Assembly (NCBI RefSeq): GCF_001949145.1
Contig: NW_019091390.1
Location: 1,726,139-1,790,138, forward strand
DNA length: 64,000 bases
DNA from: Acanthaster planci
Taxonomy: Eukaryota; Echinodermata; Asteroidea; Valvatida; Acanthasteridae
Reading direction: 5' to 3'
Of the stretch, positions 50,401-62,151 are shown one piece after another (position 1 is the first letter of the stretch; every line of letters begins with the position of its first letter). The position numbers and the translations under genes are program-made. Under the pieces are notes generated by a model. The model made no database searches and was not told where the DNA came from. It saw only the letters and a list, made by a program, of their open reading frames with translations.

Positions 50401-53400
50401 GGGACAGGTATATTTGAGGCTGCGTGACGTACAATTTGAACCCTGTGTCTTTGTCAATATTAGGTCAGTGTTTGTGCAAACGAGGGGCTAAGTTTGTTTA
50501 GGTGGTCTCATTTGCTTCACATGGGCACAGTTTCCTAATTGGGTCGAAGTTGATGATTCAGTGTATGCGATTTATAACCTAGGGCAAGTTCAGATGCAAT
50601 TGTCGTTTGACCACCAGATGTAGCCCTTGTCAAACAATTTAGTACAATCTCACTGTTACTCACATTTTGCCTTTGGCTGTGGCTCTTGCAGAATACATGA
50701 CATCTCAAAGAATAATATTCATGTGAATAGCTCCCCCCACACTTAAAACATCACATTGGCTACTGATAACCAGCAGTGCGACCCATACCACAGGGCCTGG
50801 TTCAAAATTGTCAACTAGAAGATCCAAACTATCCACCGTGCAGGCTGTTTTGGTCAAACTACAGTGAACTTCAGATCAGACATCATTTGAACTTGCCTGT
50901 AGACCACTCCCTCACTGCGTAACTTTGTGGGTCTTTTTTTTATTTTTTATTTATACATGTATGAATAGTCCTCTGTGTTGCTGAGCAATAAGCCTTGCAT
51001 GCCAAAATCAGAAGGTTTTCCTTTTCTTACCAATCAATTTGCCATGATGTGTTTCTTACAAGTTTTACTGTTCCGGTGTTAAACTCTCTATTGAGGTTAA
51101 TTGCCTACTCACTCACGTGATGGTGCACGCACATCTGTCTTTGAGTGACTGCAAACGTGAATAGTGTGGGGGATGCATTTACAAGATGGCGATGTTTTTA
51201 CATTTTTAATGGTTTTGATTTTTGGTGTAATTTGCAACATACTCCTACGTGTCCTCTTTCCAAGCAGTGAAATATTTGTCCCACAATTTAGTCCCATTTT
51301 GCACAAGATTATTTGACAGTTCCATACCTGTTATGTAGGATTTGATTTTAATTAGTATTGGTTTTTGTTTTTAAGCTTGTACAATATTTATTAATTGGAT
51401 TATTCAGGGCAGCAGTAATTCTTAGATTATTTGGATAACATTCCGCTGTTTTAATAGTTACAATGTGTAAATATGCTTGGTATTTGGTGTGTATAGACAA
51501 TTTTAAAGCCTTTTGGCTTTTCAAAATGAATTGGCAAATATACATTGATTATGATGCTCCTGCAAATGCCAGAGTTAATTTTAAGTTGCTTCTGAAGGTG
51601 GAATCCCCTCCTTTGGGAGAAAAATTTGATTTTAGGGCCGAGCACTCTTCGGTGCATGGATTGAATGAACATTTCAGCATGTATTGAATGTATTCAGTTC
51701 CTGAAGCGGATTGATTGTATGTAGAATTAAGCAATTAGTTGGTATGCGATGTTAGAATGGCCGACAGGTCAAGAAGTGTGGACACGCAAATCTGCACAAA
51801 ATTACAGAAGTCTGGTTCCCAACATTCTTTTGTGCACAGCTAAGGACCATTTTTTTTTCTCTTTGTTACAACGGGTTTTATATAAAATTTACACCCTTTG
51901 GAGGTCAGACACGATGAATGACCATTGTTTCTGAGCAGGCCTGTTTACCACTTTTTTCTTTTTTAAAGGAAAAGTTAAAACCATTTTGAAGGGAGCATTC
52001 TTATCAAAAAGTTACACGACGATATAATAGATGGCATCGACAATAGTTTGCCTTTGCTTTGTTGAAGTAACCTGAACATGATTGCTGTATTTGTGGGGAC
52101 TTTGTTCCAGAATTTGTGCCAAACTCACCCCCCTAGCACCTTGTTGATAGTTGCCCATCCCCTCGGAGGGAGAGCGGACAAACCAAAACAAATGAATGTA
52201 TTTTGTAGTGGAATTTTTTTAAATTGAAATCTGATATCCTTATCAAGCCCTCCCTCCTTCTCCCGTTATCAAGGCTGTTTTCACTGGAGACTTTGGTGGC
52301 TCGGTTTGGTGCATGGTATGTTTGTGATAATGGAATTAAACTTTTCAAGACACCAGTATGGATGGATACAGTTGTCTGGGATTTCCTGTCAGATTGTTGT
52401 GCTGATGGAACAGTAATATTTAACCGTTGCCACGTTGTCAATGTGTGGAGTGCAGTCCCAAGGAACGGCACCTTATACAAGTACATGTTTATTGGACACC
52501 AGTGTTTACTCAAGGTTGAATTGTATCTCTTTCATCAGGCTAAGTACTGTACAAGACTCGTTTATCTTCCTTTCCTGCTGCGCTGGGCCACGAGAACAAG
52601 GAAGATGCACAGTGAACTCTGAAGCAATTTTTTTTTTTTTAATCAGTCGACAACATTTGGCTTGTTGAATTAACACTGGGTCTGCTAATCTCAGTTTTGG
52701 GTGGGATGCCTCTAGTACATGCCTGCATGCAAAAACCTCAATAAATTTCTCATTCGTCCAGAAATACAATTCACTGTGCATTGTCAAAATGTACTTACGG
52801 TGATTACAGGTCCTAAGTTGTGTTAAGAAAAAAAAAAAAAAACAACGCAGGTGGCATCACTGAATTGTTAAATTACACGTTTGTGCATTTGGACCTGTGC
52901 ACATTATGTACAACGTGCATTTTAATTTAAATTTATTATTTACAAAATGCTTGTTGACAGAAGACAGGCTCAGGTTGCAAAGAGTCCCCTTTGTACTTTA
53001 GAGGTTTTCACAGATATACCCAAAAGCAGTCAGATCAGCTACAATGTACTTGGTTTATTTGGCATTGTCATATGTCAACAGAAAACATTTATATGAATCA
53101 AAGGGGCCTCTGTACCAAATGAGTCTATAGTAAAGCCTTGTGGAAGACAAACTGTCCTTTTTCATACATTTCCACAGTTGGGAAAAAACTGTGGCACTTT
53201 TGAAGCTTATTTTTGACCCAACACAACTTTCAGCGTAGGTGAAGGTCTCTGAATGACGCCAACTCTGACATATCTGAGTCTTCTTACATCACAGACTTCA
53301 CATGTTGCTGGCCGCTCTTCGGTATCCTCCATCAGAAATCTTATGTCATACCAACCATTCATTGGTGAATGATGACTTCCACTGCACCTATTTACACATT

Positions 53401-53515
53401 CCTTATTGCTGCACATTTCTCCCTTTTGCAAGTCGCAGCGCCAGTGCATGCAGTTCAGTTCTTCACAAGAACTCCTACACTCTGTACCGTGGTCTTAGGT
53501 AAAAGTGTGACTGTC
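47430..53515. other. CDC14 and NDUFAF2 3' flanks (tail to tail)
   Basis: No coding exon recognised. The part from about 48950 to 52745 is T-rich, nearly free of repeats and unlike the repeat-filled introns, which would suit a long CDC14 3' UTR. The first AATAAA on the plus strand after the CDC14 stop that I find is at 52740-52745, with an ATTAAA at 52335-52340. On the minus strand an AATAAA (plus 53054-53059) lies about 460 bases beyond the NDUFAF2 stop. If both signals are used, the two transcripts end about 300 bases apart. Confidence 0.45.
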
Positions 53516-56190
53516 TCATTTGACTTTGGATGTCGACTGACCAGGCTGCCATGCGGAGGGCTCAAAGTCCTTGCCGGTGCTGACAGACTCGGCTGAGTCG
53601 ACCTTGTCGTAAACTGGCGCTGAGGCATGGCCTGTGATAAAGGACATGAACACAGTCAATTTTGAACAGTGGACTTTACCGCACCAGTACCTGCACAATC
53701 TGCTCCAAGTTAGAACAAGCAATTTTATCTTCTGGCCCGCATCCCTTGAGAGGAAAAACGCCACAAGTCAATGCACATTTGATGGGGGATACACACTCAA
53801 GACAATTTTCTGTTGAAGTGTATGGTCTTGGCATCGTGATGTGTGCCAACTTGAAATATTTCTCACCAGCTCGTCTCTTTACAAGGGAAGGGGTGCTTCC
53901 AGTTGGATCATGCATGTATTAATTACAATCCTCCATCTCACCCTCCCTTAATCCCCTGATGAAAGTTCTTAAAACACTGCAGAATGCTGTGTTCTATGAG
54001 TGACTGCCATAAACAAAGTGAGCAGTTACCAATTTGTTTTGTCTGTGCAGGTTTTGCCACAAGTCCTTCTTCGTAGTCTTTTGTCTGCCTCTGTAAAGAA
54101 GAAACCACAGACGTAGCAACTTTCTGTTATAATCTTCAAGAAACTTAAAAAAATATTGGAAGTCAGTTTGCCCAGGATCACGTCCCAAGATACTCCACAC
54201 AATATTCCCTCATTTTTGAAACGTTTTTGCAATCCTCCGCAGTCCTCCAGAGGGCTGTGACAGTGTAAACCACTGCATCTTCAGAAGCAAAGAGTTTAAG
54301 CACACTTAACATTTGCTGGTCAGAAAACCTTAAATGTAAATTTCTCATGACTGGTTAACTGAGTTTACGGAGTGTTGGCAGGGTTTCACTACGTGCAGAA
54401 ATTTCCTACACTGCTATAAAGAATACCGGCGTTTCACAATCGTGCACCACCAAGAGTTTGCAGCGCGTTGGCCAATCACAATATGCGAAATTTGTTGACC
54501 CAATGCGCGTTAGGAAAGGGTCGACAAATTTTGCACCTTATGATTGGCCAACGTGTTGTCAACTCTTTGTGGCGCACTATTGTGAATCGCCCATATTGTG
54601 CCCAGGTGGATCTTGAAAGACGTGCTTCCAGAGCTACGGCTATATCTGCTGGGCAGGCCATCCCCATGTTAAGGGGACAATTTCCTTTGTACAGCTAATT
54701 AGGACCGAGTTGTGGGGACAGTTCTCTGTCCCCATATTTTCTGGTGCCCGCAAAATAGGTGAAATAACTTGTGTTTGTCCCCACAACTACGGAACAAGTA
54801 CGTGTGTCAATGTACTGCATATTTGCAATGTGCAAAGACCCACACGTGCACCTAGCTCCAGACGACAGAGTCGAATGCGGCCTGGGGCCAAATACATACA
54901 TTGTAAAGGACCCACTCGTGGACAAGAGGCCTTCACTCCTTAATGTAGGCAAAATCGTGCATACACAGATCAAATAAACATCTGCAATGCATCTATTGTT
55001 GCTATCGTCACCTCTTGATCTTTCTGTTCCAGTTCCTGAGCTCTCTTCTTGACCAATTGCGTCTTCTGCTCTCTCTTATCGATCTCCTCCTGAGTTGGTG
55101 GGTTGTTTCGTTTTCCCCTCACCCATGCTACACATGAATTGAAAACAAAATCCTTCCTCGTATTGACACAAACACTTTCTTTCCAACTTCAATTCAACTG
55201 AGTTACTAAAATTTATCACAGCAGTTTGATATTTCCAAGGTAAATGAGTTCCGATTGTTTCTAATCAAGTTGCAACAATTTGCGAGATCAGATTTCTTCG
55301 GAGTGACACATTCAAGAGTCACTCTGGCATTTTAATGTCATTGTACAACAGAATCCTCTCCTGTGGCTGTCAGAAGGTATAGTCCTTTTGAGACTGGAGA
55401 AAGTAAAATTCTGAGAATTATATCAATATTTACAGGATCTGCCGACTAATACATGCCTTCCCATTCCAAAGGGATCATTCCTTCCTCATACTCTGCATGG
55501 GAATATGGTGATTCTACTGTTCTCCTGGCTTTCAAGTATCCTCCTGGAGAAAACAAATGCACAATTGTTTTGTGGAGATAGTTAAATTAGAAACTCTTTT
55601 ATTTTCACATTATTCAGTGTTTTTTAAGGAGCGCATGTGGGCCAATCCCTACAAGTCCAGTTTCCCTGCCAATATAGGCCCTATAAATCCCCCCCTCACA
55701 TTTCCCCATCAAAGCTGAAGCATGGAAGAAAAAGTAGTACTGTGCGTAAACTAGTAGTAGGGCCTATCAATATAAATCGTCACTCTGCCAATTTCGTGCC
55801 ATGCCTGCAATTTTGCAGTGCTTTCAATATGTCAACCATGTCAACAGTGTGTCAGTGCCTCAAGTAGGCCTAGGCCTATTTGTCAATTTGTGATTGTGAC
55901 ACTGACAGAATTATTACTTACTGGCCATCAAAAGTGACAACACGTCCAAAAACGTCAAATGTAGCCGGGAAAATGAATACAGTAAGTGCATACATCATGG
56001 TCACGATGGCATGGATGGTGCAAAAGAAATGTATAGGATGGGGCCTAGGCTATGCGCAGGGAGATTTAAACCTACCTTTGGAAGTTATCGCTGCTTTTTC
56101 AGGAATTTCATAGTATTTATTTCCCAGATGATCAGTACCTACATGCACTTTAGTCCTACCTAACCTCAAAAGAGCTCTAAATACATTCAT
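53516..56190 (-). CDS. NDUFAF2: NDUFAF2 / B17.2L, complex I assembly factor (five exons)
   Basis: Exons in transcript order (minus): 56190-56076, 55543-55457, 55127-55012, 54090-54030, 53631-53516. They join in phase to 164 residues (human 169). NDUFAF2 binds a late intermediate of mitochondrial respiratory complex I and takes part in its assembly. Landmarks shared with human: FRALLRL at the start, HVGTDHLGNKYYEIP, IPLEWEAWVRG, NPPTQEEI, a Lys/Glu-rich helix, and the C-terminal GHASAP followed by STGKDFEPSAWQPG. The ATG at 56190 fits the human N-terminus best. An in-frame ATG at 56244 would add 18 residues. Intron 2 has a GC donor (55456-55455), required to keep the conserved Glu-Ala-Trp. A foldback MITE lies in intron 3. 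It is divergent from ERCC8 and convergent with CDC14. Confidence 0.92.
54428..54602. mobile_element. CCAAT-containing foldback MITE, copy B (NDUFAF2 intron 3)
   Basis: A second copy of the element at 5391-5550: mirrored arms with CAAGAGTTTGCAGCGCGTTG, GGCCAATCA and GCGAAATTTGTTGACC on the left and matching reverse-complement blocks on the right, ending GCGCACTATTGTGAATCGCC. It is more diverged between arms than copy A and lies fully within an intron. Confidence 0.75.
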
Positions 56191-56771
56191 TTCTGGAACC
56201 AGTAGCCACGATGATGCGAACTGTGGACCAAACGTTGAGTTCAACTTCAGCTAGTTACGCAACGCATACAACATACACAGAAGTGCTCGAATCAACTGGC
56301 TGCGGCTGGAAGTAGGATTCTTGTGTGGGAAGTGATAGGCAGCCGTTGGCTAGTGGCTTCTCTTCTTTCATGTGCTTTTTCTAGCCGCAGCCGTAATGTC
56401 GTTCATTGGTTAAAAATGTTTAATTTTTCTCTACAGTTTGAAACAAATAATTCCATATTCAATCAAAAGTAAAGATATAGTTTAAAATAACTTCTTAAAA
56501 TCACATTTTTGACTTCTAAAGTTTGGTTCTTTTCAAAATAAAAACCTTGCTGAATTAGTGTAGTTCAAATTAATCTTGAAAAAGGACATCATGGCGGCGC
56601 CCATGGAAAGTAAATTTTCGTTTCAGTTGCGGGGAACTCGTGTTGCAACTTTATCATGGTTATGTTGCAATAATTGGTCGTGTCAGTCATGAACTTGAGC
56701 GTTTGGCTTTTAGGCAACTTTGTTGTGAATCGTTTAGCGTCGCGTTTTTAGTTTGGCCTTTTAGGATAAGA
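56191..56771. promoter_or_regulatory. Bidirectional NDUFAF2-ERCC8 promoter region
   Basis: The 581 bp between the two start codons must hold the starts of both transcripts unless upstream exons exist. It has no TATA box in a clear position. It contains ATGGCGGC (56591-56598), the core of the YY1 motif often found at TATA-less, divergent promoters, and an inverted pair GGCTGCGGCT (56298-56307) / AGCCGCAGCC (56383-56392). An ETS-like GGAAGT lies near 56308. That these act as promoter elements is inference. Confidence 0.6.
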
Positions 56772-59700
56772 ATGTTGAGCTTTCTTGAAAGTCGGCGAAA
56801 TGGGACCAGGAAACCGGAGTCGATGGTTCGCGCTGAAGTGACGCGCCGAACGTTTTGTCTGGAGTTAAGTAAAGGAAGAGATGTGCAACGAATCCATCAG
56901 AGTGGTATAAATACACTTGACATCGACCCTACTGAAGGAAGATAGTAAGGACGAAGGGGCATGACTTTTAATTTCCAATAAACATTTTACTGATTTTACG
57001 GGCATAGTTTTTCTACTGTTTGTTTCACAATATAGGCCTACATGTATTGGATATCAGCATGATCAGTGAGACACAAATCAAACAATGAATAAAATAAATA
57101 CACCATGAAATTTCAAAGGGATTTTGTAAATTTGGGGACCCTTTTCCAAGGGAGAGCTACATTTTAACTTTTAAAATCCACCATGGTAGATGACTGTGAC
57201 ATCTTGCTCCATAACTGTAGGGTTAATGTAAAAAAAGGGCAGGGTTTTGAGTTTTGAGGGAAATTTTGAGGGGAAACTGCGAGTTTTATAACCATGGAGG
57301 AAGGAACAACACATGACACATAGTGGATTCAAATTTGCATGGTTAGTTATCAGTAAGAAAGTCACATTTTCTCATAATTTACAATATGAAATTTTCAAGA
57401 AAAGGAGGTCAGTGTAATAAAGAGAGTGTTTCCTTTGTTTTTTTTGGGGGGGGACTTACCAGTTTTGCTAGGTTAAAATGTCAAAAACTGGGGGTCTTCA
57501 AGTATACAATCCCCTTGCATAAAACTAAAATTGGAAAAAGTTCCGTATACGGATGCCAGTAATTCTTCCAAGCTTCAGTGACTTAATAGCCGTCAGAAAG
57601 TAAATATGTGTCCAGAAAAGTTCAATTTCGGAGGGAAAGAAACAAGTCGTTTACTAATACAAAACACTTAAAATTGTTCAGACCGGTCCCATCAAGTTTG
57701 TGCGCAGGGTGTCAAGAGGAATTCATATATGTAACTCTTTCCTTGACAAGAATTCCTGATAAACTACAGACAACAATAGGCTTAATAAGCCCAAGCTGAA
57801 TGATGTAGAGAGTATCAGTTATGGGTTCAGTCGGTCGATCTGCACTGTCACTTGATCTTTGTGCTGTCCGTCAGTTGTCTTGAACACTTCCCTGATAATT
57901 CTAGCTGCTATCCTAATACTAAAGGGAGAAGGGAAGTGAAGTTAGAGATTTCATGCAAGATAGACCGATAGCTCAACCGATCGCACCCAACGTATGTATA
58001 AAAGTTGTCCACGCTTTATATTTAGCACCAAATAAAAAAGTCCATTGTTTTTTATACTGTTAATTCCCTCACTGTACAGCCTGCTGTCTGGAGGATCTAT
58101 GGGCGTCATAGCTGTGTTTGATATTGAGGCAGTACCAGCAGTGAAGGAAGTTACTTGTGAAGCAGTGTGCACAGTGGGAAGGTGAATGACGCACAAAAAT
58201 TGATTTAACATTGTTAAGGTTTGTAGCCCTAACCCTTTGGGCATTCTTGGGTGAAACTTCTACAGGGAATCTCATGGGCTGAAGTCAAAAAAACAGGACG
58301 GTAACAAAGGATGATGACTGGAATGATTTTGGTCACAGGCTCATTTGAATAGCTTGTGATTGGTAAGACTGGAGGAACTGTGACCGACTTGACCACACTC
58401 CAAAACACCACCTCCGTCAATATTGCAAAGGTCTCCAAAAACACTTGATGGATTTTCCAGGAACCTTTAGAAGAGTTGAGTGTAACACATGTAGATAAGA
58501 GCACAGCATTACATTAGGAAGAAGAAGAGACAACTTTGTACATGTGTATCAATGTGCCATTTTTTAAGGTGCATTTGAAGGGAACAGCTCAACCCACTGC
58601 ATAAATGTGTACATATGCAGTATTCTAGCTGGGACCATTTTTAATGCTGGGTGAATTTTTGGATTACCAAACGTAGCGAGTGCAGTGAGCAGAGCTCTCG
58701 CAGCCCATAGCTGGGTTTTTTCGGGGAATCCCAGAAGGAATTTCCCCCACGTCATCATAAAGGCATGCTTACAATAATGCTTTCGCAATCAGCAGCTGGT
58801 TTGACACGAAGAAAATGAAAAATATATTTCTCAGGTCTTTACTTGTTTAAAATTGCAAAATAGTGCAAAACTTCGACTTTGTAAGCTTGAAATATGATCA
58901 AATTGGTACATTTTCAGCAATATTTTCATTAAGTTTTTGGAAAATCCGTGCTGGGTAGCACAGCCAATTTGAACGCAAGAGCTGGGTGGACATTTACAGA
59001 ACCGGGTGGTGTTGCCCGTCGCCACCCACTGTGGCTAGAGCACCGTACATATGATTAGAAAAGTTATGTGCAAATATTTTATACCCTCTTTGTTGTATGT
59101 ACATAGGTCAAACAAGCATGTCCACAAGCGGAGCGTGGAGACAGTTCAGTGGTACCCCCATGACACCGGGATGTTTACGAGTAGCTCCACTGACTGCCTG
59201 CTCAAAGTCTGGGACACCAATGCCCTGGTCCCAGCAGAGACATTCACCATGGACAAGCCCATCTATAGCCACAATATGTCACCCATTGCTACCAAGCATT
59301 GCCTCATTGGAGGTGAGTAGCCAGAAAATCAAACACAAGCTGAATGGTAGTTTTGGGTTAGGAATAAAAAGTGTCTTGTTTCTGCTGAATGTATCAGAAA
59401 AACTTTATTTAAAGCTCACTTTCTGATCTGGTCACATGTTTAGTTCGGCATCTCTATTCGTGAACATCAGATTCTAAACCCGGGAGTGGTTTGCATGTTC
59501 CTTTTCAAACACTCCTTCAGTGGCCTCGCAGAGTTCCCACATCACCCTTTGTGACCTCAAGACCGGGTCAGCCACCCACATCCTGAAGGGTCATCGGGCA
59601 GCCGTCATGTGCCTCAAGTGGTCTCCCAAGCAGGAGTTTCTCCTGGCATCGGGGAGGTATGTCTGTCACTAAAGTGATCAGAACGAAAAACCCCGAAAGT

Positions 59701-62151
59701 GTACACGTTCAGAGTTTTGTGTCCACCAGTTGCTACCAAGAGTGATCCTGAATAGTTGCGAAAGTTACCAACGCTTATTCTGTTGGAGTCAATTCCTTTG
59801 CATCCATTATAACTTTCCACTTGCATAAAAGTTTTATCTTCTCAAACTCAGTCAGGACAACAAACTGTTGTTGTGGGACGTCCGTAGAGCCAAATCCTGC
59901 TTGATGGCCCTAGACCAACACAATGGGGAAGCAGTGGGCCATTCGTCTGCCGCTGGTAAGAACTGCCCCACATAGTCTTCGATGAAACTTCGACATTGCA
60001 AGCATTGAATTTGTTCATAAATTTTAAGTTTGTAATGTCTTCCGTTCAATATTTTTTCAGTGCGTACAGCTCACAGCGGACACGTCAATGGTCTGAGCTT
60101 CACCGATGATGGCTTACGCATCCTAAGCTTTGGTACCGATGATCGGCTCCGCCTGTGGGACGTCGCAACTGGCAAGAACACGTTGGTAAATGTCACCTAC
60201 CAATGAATGTGAAATGGTACCCGTCATCAACATTATTCACTGATTGAGATGTTGGGTTGGGGGGAGTCATTTTGGGCAGTATAAAATGAGCTCTGAAGCA
60301 TTTGTTTCTAGAAGAATGATTCCTGGTTTATGTATTTCAGAGAGATCTCATTCAAATGTGGTTTTTCAAAATTCAAGGAACACTGTAAACTATGATAAAG
60401 TTTTATAAAAGGAATTGAAAAGTGCATGTACATCAGTATTAAAAGAATCTTACTTGACTGACGAAGAAGGTCACATTTAATGCCGTGTTTTACCCCTTCT
60501 CAAAGCTAGCATTTATACTCTATACTTTAGAAGAATTTCTTCAATGTTTTATTGTCGTTTTTTCTCTGCAAATGCAGGTCAATTTTGGCAAAGTCACAAA
60601 CGACGGACGAAAAAATGTGAAAATTGCCATCTCGTCAGGAGCGGTGCCCGACGCAGCCTTTGTACCCAACACGGCCGACGTGGCTGTGTTTGACCTTCAC
60701 AATGGGGAGCTTGTGTATGATCTGAAGGGTCACTATAGCAACGTTAACTGCTGTGTTTTCCATCCGCTATTTCAGGTACAGCCTGTTTCACAGTCTACAA
60801 AAAATGAACATGAAAATTAATTTGTGACATTTCAGTTAAGATTTGGGCTGTAAAATTCAGGTCATTCAGCCTTGACAAGTTTTGCTACAAGTGTTTCATC
60901 ACAGCATCAAATTCATGGTTTGCTTTCAAGCCATCTATGAACTAACTTGGTGGCTTTTACCCACTCCAAGTGGGAACAACAGAGGGCTTATTTTTGCTGA
61001 GCAGTGATTGTTCATTGGCGGGAATGCATCACGTAGGCCCACAGGTTCATGAGAGTTTGGTGCGGGAAGTGCTGGCACACATAAGTAATTTCTATTTGAA
61101 AGTAAGGTCTTCACATGTGCATTCTAAGCATGAACGAGCCCACTTGGAAAACTTCCCTGAGCCTCTCTCTTGTTAACCTGCAAGGATTCACTGCAACCCA
61201 GGGTGGATTGAGCTGTCCACCTCAACTCTATCCGACCGTTTGCCAAGAAACTTTCTCTAAGTCTCTAGAACCCACCACAGTGTAGGAGCCCAGTGGCACA
61301 TTCTGGCAACTCCTCATACTCCAGCAGCCATAACACTCAAACTTTTGCCATAACACTCAAACTTTGGCCATAACACTCAAACTTTGGCCATAACCCGCAA
61401 ACTTTTGCCTGTTGTCACATCACTTCTTGTGCTTTCAAAGATGCAAAATTGGCAGTCAAAACAAGATGTGAAGGTCATCTTGACATTGGCTTTGGAAGGA
61501 AAAAGATGCAGGGCACCTTTTTGTCCAACATATCTCAGCTGAACAGGAGGCAATTTTGCCATGAACGGGCCACTTTTAGACGTTCATTATTCAACTTTGC
61601 GTTCCATTCTGGTTTGCAGGAACTCTACAGTGGGGGTAACGATAGTAATATTCTCCTTTGGGAGCCGGACGAAGGAAGGGTGGTGGATCTCGGAGAGGAG
61701 AAAGAAGAAAAACAGAAGGTGAAAGGATGGAGAAAAAAGATCAACTCCAAATATGTTTCTTTAATAATGATATCATTCGAATCATTCTGTTAGGGTAAAA
61801 TTATCTGAACCGCCCACTATTCCAAAGGAGGGGCATAATAGCCATACTGTAGAGTCAACTTCATTAAAAATGTTAAGAGTTATTTTGAAGAGAAATAAAA
61901 TGTCACCATATACACAACTATATGCACAGTGGTTTAGCATCAAAAGACTTTTCCCCTTTTGAATTTTTCATAGCTGAAATTCACTGCATTTTTTGTTCGC
62001 AACTGTCTTTATTTTATTGTTCTTTTTCAGTCTCTTCTTTCAACATCAAACTTTTTCTGTTTTCAATTTTCATCTTCAGAAGGGACGCACATTCTATGGG
62101 CAGACTATGACTGCTACCGAGGACACCTGGAGCAGCGATGAAGATGGCTGA
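56772..62151 (+). CDS. ERCC8: ERCC8 / CSA, WD40 DNA-repair protein (nine exons)
   Basis: Exons: 56772-56944, 58080-58181, 59107-59312, 59521-59656, 59852-59955, 60061-60185, 60578-60775, 61620-61718, 62080-62151. They join in phase to 404 residues (human 396). CSA is the substrate receptor of a DDB1-CUL4 ubiquitin ligase that acts on RNA polymerase II stalled at damage in transcription-coupled repair. The N-terminus [11 protein letters not shown] matches the DDB1-binding segment, followed by [13 protein letters not shown] and [10 protein letters not shown]40 repeats follow, with visible ends [34 protein letters not shown] and NILLWEP, plus conserved [17 protein letters not shown] and [13 protein letters not shown]. 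The acidic C-terminus ends WSSDEDG, like human. One change from human is Met for Asp in the first blade ([11 protein letters not shown]). The start at 56772 matches the human protein start. It shares a divergent promoter with NDUFAF2. Confidence 0.95.
61327..61409. repeat. 20-bp minisatellite in ERCC8 intron 7
   Basis: Four tandem units of GCCATAACACTCAAACTTTT or the variant ending TTTG, plus a three-base partial unit. The last unit has two changes (CCCGC for CACTC). Non-coding. Confidence 0.9.

Noticed and set aside
56591-56690. ATG in ATGGCGGC as an alternative ERCC8 start
   Set aside because: The frame stops after about 30 codons and does not join the CSA reading frame. The ATG at 56772 gives the conserved N-terminus. 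ATGGCGGC is better read as a YY1-like promoter motif.
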